Source of the DNA: a candidate division BRC1 bacterium ADurb.BinA292
Lineage (GTDB): Bacteria > Sumerlaeota > Sumerlaeia > MVZB01
Length of the DNA stretch: 5,834 bases
NCBI GenBank assembly: GCA_002068205.1
Contig: MVZB01000213.1
Location: forward strand, 1 to 5,834
Direction: 5' to 3'
Made by a program: the position numbers and the translations under genes. Below the pieces are notes generated by a model. The model made no database searches, was not told the DNA's origin, and saw only the letters and a program-made list of their open reading frames with translations. Position 1 is the first letter of the stretch; each line of letters begins with the position of its first letter. This document shows positions 1-5,834 of this stretch, in pieces.

Positions 1-1
1 C

Positions 2-3000
2 GCCGCCCAGGGCGAGGGCCGCGCTCAGGCCGTCGCCGCCGTCCGCCGCGAACTGGAGGACCACCTCGCCGAACTCGGTCAACTGACCAGCAAACAGGAA
101 GTCCAGCTCGCCCGCCTGCGCAAGGAACTCGGCGATCTGCGCAAGGAATCCAACGCCCTCCTGCTGGAAAAACGTCACGGCGAGGACGTCATCTCCAAGC
201 TGATCCACTCCCTCACCTACTGCCAGAACAAGGCCTGGGAACAGTCGACCTGGGTCGACGAGCAACTGCGCAGCCGCGGTTACGTGCTCGGCCTCTACTT
301 CGAGGCGGTCCGCCGCAACAAGGCCCGGGCCCTCCTGACCGCCGTGCGCTGGGTCGTCCGCCGCCTCCTCGGCCGCGGATTCTCATATGCCCGGGCCATG
401 GGCGTCGAGTACCGGCTTCATACGATCAAGGGGGAGTTGCAGGCGCTGTCGTTCTACGCCCGCGACGCCGAGCATCAGGTCTCCGACCTCGCCATCGCCT
501 CGCCCACCAGCATGGCCGGCGGCCTGCTTCCCTCGGCCCAGCGGCCCGAGCCCGACCTGATCGTCTACTCGATCACCAACTGGGATTTTCGCATGCAGCG
601 GCCGCAGCATATCGTCTCGCGCCTCGTCCAGGCCGGCAGCCGCGCCTTCGTCATGCGCGATACCACGATCGGCCTGGAGGAGGAATTCCCCAGCGACCAG
701 ACGATCGACAATCACATGCTCGTCCGCCCCCTGGGGCGCGATCTGTGGGAGGTCCAGCCCTGCACCTACCACCCCCTGAACATCTACAAGGACAATCTGG
801 CCGATCCGCGCGACATGGCGCTCCTTAAGCGCTCGCTGGGCCTGCTGCGCGAGCGCTTCAGCATCGGCGATCACGTCGCCCTCGTGCAGTTGCCCTTCTG
901 GGGGCCGCTCGCCTTCGCCCTCACCGGCGCGCGCGTCATCTATGACTGCATGGATAATCACAGCGACTTCTCCACCAACGACCCCGCCATGCTCCAGCAG
1001 GAGGAGCACCTGCTCACGTCGGCCGATGCCGTCGTCGTCAGCTCGGCCTATCTGGACGAGCTGACGGGCAGCAAGCCGCGCGTCAAATACGTCGTCCGCA
1101 ACGCCTGCGAATTCGATTATTTCAGCCGCGAGCCCGATTCCCTCGATCCCCTCGTCCGCGATTCGGAGCAGCCCGTCATCGGTTACTACGGCGCCATCTC
1201 CGACTGGTTCGACGTCGACCTCGTCGAATCCGTCGCCCGCCGCCGGCCCGACTGGCGCTTCATCCTCATCGGCTACACCTTCGGCGCCGACATCACCCGC
1301 CTCCAGGCCCTGCCCAACGTCAGCTTCACCGGCGAGATCCCCTACAGCCGACTGACTTCCTTCCTCTATGGCTTCGATGTCTGCCTGATCCCGTTCCGCC
1401 TCACCGAACTGATCCGGGCCACCAACCCGGTCAAGATCTACGAATACTCCGCCGCCGGCAAACCGACCGTCGCCACCCCGATCCCCGAGGTCGTCGCCCT
1501 GGGCGACCTGGTCCGCACCGCCGCCGACGCGCGCGGCTTCGAGCAGGCGATCGCCGACGCCCTCGCCGAAACCGACAAACCGGCCCGCGCCCTCCGTCTG
1601 CGCGAGTTCGCCCAGCACAACACTTGGGATGCACGCGTCGAGGAATTCAAACGCATCATCCGCCGCCACGCGTTCCCCAAGGTCAGCATCGTCATCCTCT
1701 CCTATAACAATCTGCGCTATACGCTCGATTGCCTCGAAAGCATCCTCACGCAGTCCTCCTATCCGAACTTCGAAGTCATCCTGATCGACAACGCCTCGCC
1801 CGAACTCGAGGTGCGCGAGGCCCTGGGCAAGCTCGAGGACCCGCGCCTGCGCATCGTCCTGAACGAGGAGAACAAGGGCTACGCCGGCGGCAACAACCAG
1901 GGGATGGCGATGGCCCGCGGCGATATCATCATCCTGCTCAACAACGACACGATCTGCCCCGCCGACTGGATCGAACGGCTCGTCGAACCGCTGCGCGACA
2001 ACCCCAGACTCGGCATGGTCGGACCAATGACCAATTCGGCCGGCAATGAGCAGATGCTCGATGTCTTCTGCGCCGGCGCCTCCAGCCAGCATACCTGGCT
2101 GCGCGACTTCTACCGCGTCCGCCGCGGGCGCCGCCATCTCACCGACCGCCTCGGCTTCTTCTGCGTCGCCCTCCGCCGCGAACTCTACGAACAGATCGGC
2201 GACCTCGACGAGGGCTTTGAATTGGGCTACTTCGAGGACGACGACTACTGCCTGCGCGCCGTCGCGGCCGGCTGGCAGCTGGCCGTCATCGAGGACGCCT
2301 TCGTCTACCACCACGGCTCGGTCAGCTTTAATTCGATTGACACCGAGCGCAGGCGCGTCCTGCAGGAGCGCAATCGCCGGCGCTTCGAAAAGAAGCATCA
2401 GCGTCGCTGGGCGCTGCCGATCTGCGAGATCCTCTACTACGGCGCCGAGGGACCCGCCCATGAACCCGATCGCCCCACCGCCCTGATCGGCCCCTGCACC
2501 GATTGGAGCGGCCCGCTCGGCCGTCCGCAGCAGATCGCGGCCGCGCTGGTCCACGCCGGCTTCCGTGTCTTCTACGTCACCAACAATCTGCGCCACGACC
2601 GCTTCCTCGGCATCCGCATGCTCTGTCCGTTCCTCTACATCGTCGAAAACCGCGATCAATGGCTCACCGACATCCAGCCCCAGCCGCTCGACCTCTTCAT
2701 TTCGTTCGGCCCCCGCGGCGACTCGATCACCACGAAGGTCCGCGCGCGCAGCTACCTGATGGACTTCGACGCCTACCCCTTCCGCGAGTCGTGGAAATGG
2801 AACCCGTCCGACCCGGCCGCTCTGGCCGTCGCCGCCAAGGCCGATTGGATCACCGTCTCCCAGGACTTCCTGACGGGCGAGCTGCTCGGCGTCCCCCATC
2901 AGCGCGTCCATCTGCTGCCCAATGGCGTCGTCGCCGCGCACTGGTCGACCAACAAGCCGTTGACGCCGCCGGAGGAAATCCGCGAGATCCTGCGCAAGCA

Positions 3001-3547
3001 GGGCGGCCCGCTCATCGCCATCCTCGGCGTGCTCAACGACGGCTCGGTCAACCTGAACTGGCTCCGCGAGGTCGCCGACGCCCGCCCCGAGTGGAGCTTC
3101 CTCTTCATCCTGGCCGACGAATCGACCGGCGACGACGACGAGCATGATTTCTTCCGCCTGCGCAACGTCCACCTGCTCGGCTGGAAGCCCGTCGCCACGC
3201 TCCCCGATTACCTCCATTTCGCCGATGTCGGCCTGCTGCCTCCCTCCACGCTCGCCGACAATCGCATCTATCCGCGCGCGCTTCTGCTCCGGCTCATCGG
3301 CGCCGGGCTGCCGGTGGTCTCGGGCTATCCGGTCCACGAGCCGCTTTTCACCGGGATCGTCACGCACGCCCCGCGGCCCGAGGATGCCGTCCTCGCCATC
3401 CGCCAGGCCATGGGCAAGGCCCACCTCGAACCGTTCAGCCGCCGCTGCGCCGAGCTCGTCGCCGCCGAGGATTGGAGCGTGCTGATCCGGTCGCCGCTCG
3501 CCGCCATCGAGCCCGTCCTCAAGGAACGGCGGTCCCGACCGGCGTGA
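2..3547 (+). CDS. Multidomain glycosyltransferase, coiled coil-GT4-GT2-GT4-like (5' partial)
   Basis: The frame is open from base 2 to a TGA at 3545-3547, giving 1181 visible residues; the start is off the window. A GTG at 284 is a poor start: it has no Shine-Dalgarno sequence, and the upstream frame encodes a convincing coiled coil. Visible residues about 10-66 are a charged heptad-like coiled coil rich in Glu, Lys, Arg and Leu. Residues about 108-126 form a basic amphipathic segment. A GT4-type GT-B domain spans about 185-554, with the opening signature WDFRMQRPQH (194-203), YDCMDNH (314-320), and NPVKIYEYSAAGKP near 475-488, the usual nucleotide-sugar site. A GT2 domain spans about 558-799, with VSIVILSYNN (561-570), LIDNAS (594-599), GYAGGNN (626-632), NND as the DXD equivalent (647-649), FEDDDYCLR (744-752) and YHHGS (769-773); this resembles COG1216 rhamnosyltransferase-like enzymes. 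A second GT4-like domain spans about 824-1179, with GRPQQ (840-844) and LLPNGV (971-976), but its donor-site motif is degenerate. The family transfers sugars from activated donors in surface-glycan assembly. Donor and acceptor are unknown, and no transmembrane helix is evident. The downstream GT gene begins 61 bases later. Confidence 0.9.
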   Translation, partial: AAQGEGRAQAVAAVRRELEDHLAELGQLTSKQEVQLARLRKELGDLRKESNALLLEKRHGEDVISKLIHSLTYCQNKAWEQSTWVDEQLRSRGYVLGLYFEAVRRNKARALLTAVRWVVRRLLGRGFSYARAMGVEYRLHTIKGELQALSFYARDAEHQVSDLAIASPTSMAGGLLPSAQRPEPDLIVYSITNWDFRMQRPQHIVSRLVQAGSRAFVMRDTTIGLEEEFPSDQTIDNHMLVRPLGRDLWEVQPCTYHPLNIYKDNLADPRDMALLKRSLGLLRERFSIGDHVALVQLPFWGPLAFALTGARVIYDCMDNHSDFSTNDPAMLQQEEHLLTSADAVVVSSAYLDELTGSKPRVKYVVRNACEFDYFSREPDSLDPLVRDSEQPVIGYYGAISDWFDVDLVESVARRRPDWRFILIGYTFGADITRLQALPNVSFTGEIPYSRLTSFLYGFDVCLIPFRLTELIRATNPVKIYEYSAAGKPTVATPIPEVVALGDLVRTAADARGFEQAIADALAETDKPARALRLREFAQHNTWDARVEEFKRIIRRHAFPKVSIVILSYNNLRYTLDCLESILTQSSYPNFEVILIDNASPELEVREALGKLEDPRLRIVLNEENKGYAGGNNQGMAMARGDIIILLNNDTICPADWIERLVEPLRDNPRLGMVGPMTNSAGNEQMLDVFCAGASSQHTWLRDFYRVRRGRRHLTDRLGFFCVALRRELYEQIGDLDEGFELGYFEDDDYCLRAVAAGWQLAVIEDAFVYHHGSVSFNSIDTERRRVLQERNRRRFEKKHQRRWALPICEILYYGAEGPAHEPDRPTALIGPCTDWSGPLGRPQQIAAALVHAGFRVFYVTNNLRHDRFLGIRMLCPFLYIVENRDQWLTDIQPQPLDLFISFGPRGDSITTKVRARSYLMDFDAYPFRESWKWNPSDPAALAVAAKADWITVSQDFLTGELLGVPHQRVHLLPNGVVAAHWSTNKPLTPPEEIREILRKQGGPLIAILGVLNDGSVNLNWLREVADARPEWSFLFILADESTGDDDEHDFFRLRNVHLLGWKPVATLPDYLHFADVGLLPPSTLADNRIYPRALLLRLIGAGLPVVSGYPVHEPLFTGIVTHAPRPEDAVLAIRQAMGKAHLEPFSRRCAELVAAEDWSVLIRSPLAAIEPVLKERRSRPA

Positions 3548-3548
3548 C

Positions 3549-3585
3549 CGAGCCTTTTCCCGCGACCGGCCCCGGTTCCGGCTCG
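3549..3585 (+). other. Possible nested hairpin in the intergenic spacer
   Basis: CGAGCC at 3549-3554 can pair with GGCTCG at 3580-3585, a perfect 6-bp outer stem. Inside it, ACCG at 3565-3568 can pair with CGGT at 3573-3576 around a 4-base loop. The structure begins two bases after the stop codon of the first gene and ends before the ribosome binding site of the second. No T-run follows the 3' arm, so it is not a standard intrinsic terminator. It could be an mRNA processing or attenuating structure, or simply chance pairing in GC-rich DNA. Confidence 0.25.
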
Positions 3586-3597
3586 CAACGCCTCCTC

Positions 3598-3601
3598 GGA
3601 G
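3598..3601 (+). promoter_or_regulatory. Ribosome binding site of the tandem-GT2 gene
   Basis: GGAG lies 7 bases before the ATG at 3609, a normal Shine-Dalgarno match and spacing. This fixes the start of the second gene. No ATG, GTG or TTG occurs in its frame between the preceding stop codon and 3609, and its first GT2 domain begins about 40 codons further on. Confidence 0.75.
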
Positions 3602-3608
3602 CGAACCC

Positions 3609-5834
3609 ATGGCGGGCTGGCATCTGCTGACCCGATTGCAGGCCAACTGGCGGCGTTACCTGCGCCGGCGCGATCACGGCCGCCCCGCCAGCCTCGCCGC
3701 CCTGCGCGCCTGGGCCGTCCCCGATCGGGTTTCGATCGTCCTGCCCACGTTCAACGGCCGCCGGCATCTCGACGAAGCCATTGAGTCCATCCGCGCGCAG
3801 AACTGGCCTCACTGGGAACTGATCCTCGTCGACGACGGCTCGACCGACGGCACCGGCGACCTGGCCGACCAGTGGGCGCGCGCTGACCCCCGCATCCGCG
3901 TCATCCATCAGGCCAACCAGCGCCTGCCCGGCGCGCTCAACACCGGCTTTCGCGCCGCCCGCGGCGAGTTCCACACCTGGACCAGCGACGACAACCGGCT
4001 CCGCCCCGGCTTCCTTGCCGCCCTTGTCGCCGTGCTCCGCGAGCGCCCCGCCGCCGATGCCGTCTACACCGACTACGACCTGATCGACGAGGCGGGACGG
4101 CCCCTGCTCGACTCCCCTGTCTGCCGCGCCTTGCAGTCGCCCCCCGGCGCCGCCCGCCTCCGCCTGCCGCGCCAGCCCTTCGATCTCAATTTCGTCAACG
4201 GCAACTACCTCGGCGGCGCCTTCCTCTACCGCGCCCACGCGACGCGCCTGCTCTGGGGCCGCGAATGGCACGGCCCCTACAGCCCCAACCGCTTCCTCTG
4301 CGAGGATTACGACTTCTTCCTGCGGCTCAACGCGTGGCTCCGCCTCGAACATTCCGGCCTGGAACAGAGCCTTTACGAGTACCGCCTCCATTCCGACTCG
4401 CTGACCGCCACCGCGCGCCAGGGGCGCGTCCGCGAGCTGAGCGAAGAACTCCTGCGCTTCGACGACTTCCGCCGCGACATGACGCTCTGGCCCATCCTGT
4501 GGCACATCGAGTCGGTCGACGATCCCACGCACCTCGGCCCGCGCCTGCGCCTGCGCGCCCTTGACGTCGGCGATCACGTGACCGCCGAGCGCGAGGCCCC
4601 CCCCTGGCTGGCCGCCGTCTGGGTCCGCGTCGACAACTCCGAAACCCAGCCCGGCTGCGATGTCCCCGCCGGCTGGGCGCGCGTCCTCGTCTGCCGCCGG
4701 CCCCCCCGCGGCGACCTCTCGGATTGGGACGTGATCCTGACCGAGGCGAAACCGGGCGACGATCCGCCGCCCGGCGCCCCGATCCTGCGCTATCGCGACG
4801 AGGAAGCGCTCTGGCACGCGCTGCGCGTGGCCGCCTGGCAACGTCAGGCCGTCGCCGCCGAGGCCCGCGCCTTCGATGAAACCCCGCCTCGCCATCGCCT
4901 CTCGGTCGTCGTCGGCACCAACCGGCCTTCGCTCCGCCTCCGCCCGCTGATCGATTCGCTCGCCGACCAGACCGCCCCCAAGTCCATCTGGGAACTGCTG
5001 CTCGTCGATAACGCGCGCGGACGCCACCCGCGCGAATTGACGTCCGGTCTGCCGCGCCTGGCCGAGCTCCCGCACGTCCGCAGCCTGTCCAATCCCGTCC
5101 CGGGCCTGTCGATCACGCGCAATGCCGGCCTCGCCGAGGCGCGCGGCGCAATCGTCCTGTTCCTCGATGACGACGTGACGCTCGCGCCGACGGCGCTGGC
5201 CGCGCTCCTCGCCGCCTGGGCGGCCGTTCCCGACGCCGGCGTCATGGGCGGCGCGATCGAGCTGGCGCCCCTCGACCGGCCGCCCCGCTGGCTCGGCCCG
5301 GCCGTCCTGAAATACTGGGGCGGCCTCGCCGCGGGCCTTCCCGCCCGCCACGCGGCCGCCACCTGGCGCGAGCTCCCCTTCGGCGGCTTCTGGAGCGCCC
5401 GCGCCGCGCTGCTGCGCCGCATCGGCGGCTTCCGCGGGCGTTATGGCCGCGCCGGCCTCGCGACCGACGCCGGCGAGGAAATCGTGGCCGCCCTCCAGCT
5501 CCGCGCCGACGGCCGCGCGAGCTGGCTTGAGCCGGCCGCGCGCGCGCTCCATCACGTCTCCCGCGATCGCATCACCCTGCCCGCCTTCTTCCGCATCCGG
5601 AAGACCAACGCCGACACATTCTTCCTCCTCAGTTCCGAGGGGCGCATCGACGACGATCCCGGTCTGAGCGCCAGCCTCCGCAGCGGCCTGCGCCAGATCC
5701 TGCGCGCCCTGGCCCCCGTGCCCCGCCCGCTCGACGTCCGCCTCGATCACCTCGGCAACGCCGTCGAACACCTCTGGCTCGCCCACCGTTTATTCTATTA
5801 CCGGCTCGGTCGTCTCCGGCCGGGCTCGCCCCCC
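3609..5834 (+). CDS. Tandem-domain GT2 glycosyltransferase (3' partial)
   Basis: The frame is open from ATG 3609 to the last base, 742 codons without a stop, so the C-terminus is off the window. A GGAG site sits 7 bases upstream of the ATG. Residues 1-25 form a basic segment rich in Trp, Leu and Arg, with no signal peptide. The first GT2 (GT-A) domain spans about 40-270: VSIVLPTFNG (41-50), LVDDGSTD (73-80), WTSDDN (124-129) holding the DXD-like metal site, VYTDYDLID (152-160) and CEDYDFFLRL (231-240). Residues about 290-428 are an unassigned linker. The second GT2 domain spans about 430-672: LSVVVGTNRP (431-440), LLLVDN (463-468), ITRNAGLAEARG (502-513), FLDDDV (518-523) with the metal-binding acidic triplet, LPFGGF (589-594), IGGF (605-608), AGEE (621-624) and HHVSRD (648-653). 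The two domains differ in sequence and probably add different sugars or make different linkages. The family uses nucleotide-sugar donors in the cytoplasm to build polysaccharide or lipid-linked glycan. The gene is probably in an operon with the GT gene upstream. A rare TTA Leu codon occurs at 5790-5792. Poly-C runs fall in the linker. Confidence 0.92.
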   Translation, partial: MAGWHLLTRLQANWRRYLRRRDHGRPASLAALRAWAVPDRVSIVLPTFNGRRHLDEAIESIRAQNWPHWELILVDDGSTDGTGDLADQWARADPRIRVIHQANQRLPGALNTGFRAARGEFHTWTSDDNRLRPGFLAALVAVLRERPAADAVYTDYDLIDEAGRPLLDSPVCRALQSPPGAARLRLPRQPFDLNFVNGNYLGGAFLYRAHATRLLWGREWHGPYSPNRFLCEDYDFFLRLNAWLRLEHSGLEQSLYEYRLHSDSLTATARQGRVRELSEELLRFDDFRRDMTLWPILWHIESVDDPTHLGPRLRLRALDVGDHVTAEREAPPWLAAVWVRVDNSETQPGCDVPAGWARVLVCRRPPRGDLSDWDVILTEAKPGDDPPPGAPILRYRDEEALWHALRVAAWQRQAVAAEARAFDETPPRHRLSVVVGTNRPSLRLRPLIDSLADQTAPKSIWELLLVDNARGRHPRELTSGLPRLAELPHVRSLSNPVPGLSITRNAGLAEARGAIVLFLDDDVTLAPTALAALLAAWAAVPDAGVMGGAIELAPLDRPPRWLGPAVLKYWGGLAAGLPARHAAATWRELPFGGFWSARAALLRRIGGFRGRYGRAGLATDAGEEIVAALQLRADGRASWLEPAARALHHVSRDRITLPAFFRIRKTNADTFFLLSSEGRIDDDPGLSASLRSGLRQILRALAPVPRPLDVRLDHLGNAVEHLWLAHRLFYYRLGRLRPGSPP
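4597..4604 (+). repeat. C8 homopolymer inside the GT2-GT2 gene
   Basis: Eight consecutive C bases cover codons 330-332 (Ala-Pro-Pro) in the linker between the two GT2 domains. Both domains read in the same frame across it, so the gene is intact as given. A one-base gain or loss would meet a stop no later than 4734 in one alternative frame and no later than 4879 in the other. Both lie before the second GT2 domain. Confidence 0.85.
4701..4707 (+). repeat. C7 homopolymer inside the GT2-GT2 gene
   Basis: Seven consecutive C bases cover codons 365-366 (Pro-Pro) and the first base of codon 367 (Arg). The tract lies 97 bases after the C8 tract, in the same linker, and the frame is continuous across it. 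It may reflect only high GC content and proline codons. Confidence 0.8.

Noticed and set aside
284..286. GTG at 284 as the start codon of the first gene
   Set aside because: There is no Shine-Dalgarno sequence upstream, and the same frame is open to the window edge with a convincing coiled coil and the same codon usage. The gene is 5'-truncated by the window.
384..401. Three abutting palindromic hexamers, CATATG-CCCGGG-CCATGG, resembling a cloning polylinker
   Set aside because: The stretch reads through in frame as Tyr-Ala-Arg-Ala-Met with flanking codons, and there is no break in domain order or composition around it. Vector sequence is not indicated, and GC-rich palindromes are expected by chance here.
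1729..3485. Several overlapping plus-strand open frames of 64-214 codons inside the first gene
   Set aside because: They are out-of-frame shadows, rich in Arg, Pro, Ser and Ala, with no motifs, and they lie under well-supported GT domains.
3549..3585. The spacer hairpin as a rho-independent terminator
   Set aside because: No T-tract follows the 3' arm. The only T-run (3555-3558) lies in the 5' part of the loop.
383..3646. A 1087-codon open frame on the minus strand opposite the first GT gene
   Set aside because: It is exactly codon-in-register with the sense gene, so antisense stops need sense TTA, CTA or TCA codons, which this GC-rich gene almost never uses. Its translation is a low-complexity mix of Ala, Gly, Asp, Glu and Val with no recognisable motifs, while the sense frame has clear GT signatures. 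The equal length to the GTG-284 sense frame is coincidence.
3519..5786. A 755-codon open frame on the minus strand opposite the second GT gene
   Set aside because: It has the same in-register artefact and is bounded near 5790 by the TTA codon of the sense gene. The product is low-complexity, and the sense frame carries two GT2 domains.

Overview
This is a high-GC bacterial window, and it is almost entirely coding on the + strand. Both reading frames favour C-ending codons (gcc, ctc, gtc, cgc), and TTA, CTA and TCA codons are nearly absent. That composition suits several GC-rich lineages (for example Planctomycetota, Acidobacteriota, Myxococcota or Proteobacteria). Nothing in the sequence decides between them.

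There are two large glycosyltransferase (GT) genes in tandem, and each is cut by a window edge. The first is open from base 2 and ends at a TGA at 3545-3547, so its true start lies upstream. Its visible 1181 residues carry a coiled coil, a GT4-type (GT-B) domain, a GT2 (GT-A) domain and a second GT4-like domain that seems to lack key active-site residues. After a 61-base spacer with a clear ribosome binding site, the second gene starts at ATG 3609 and stays open to the last base (742 codons). It holds two different GT2 domains joined by a segment of about 140 residues that I cannot assign.

Together the two polypeptides hold five GT modules. This fits a locus for a cell-surface or exported polysaccharide (O-antigen, capsule or exopolysaccharide) or for glycan decoration of proteins. 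The genes are probably co-transcribed. Neither has an obvious transmembrane segment, so the enzymes probably act in the cytoplasm, perhaps at the inner face of the membrane. Donor sugars, linkages and acceptor cannot be read from the sequence.

I see no RNA genes, mobile elements, CRISPR arrays or attachment sites. The long minus-strand open frames are composition artefacts. The points most worth a second look are the GT4-GT2-GT4 fusion, the degenerate last GT-B domain, the unassigned linker in the second gene, and two poly-C tracts in that linker where slippage would remove the second GT2 domain.
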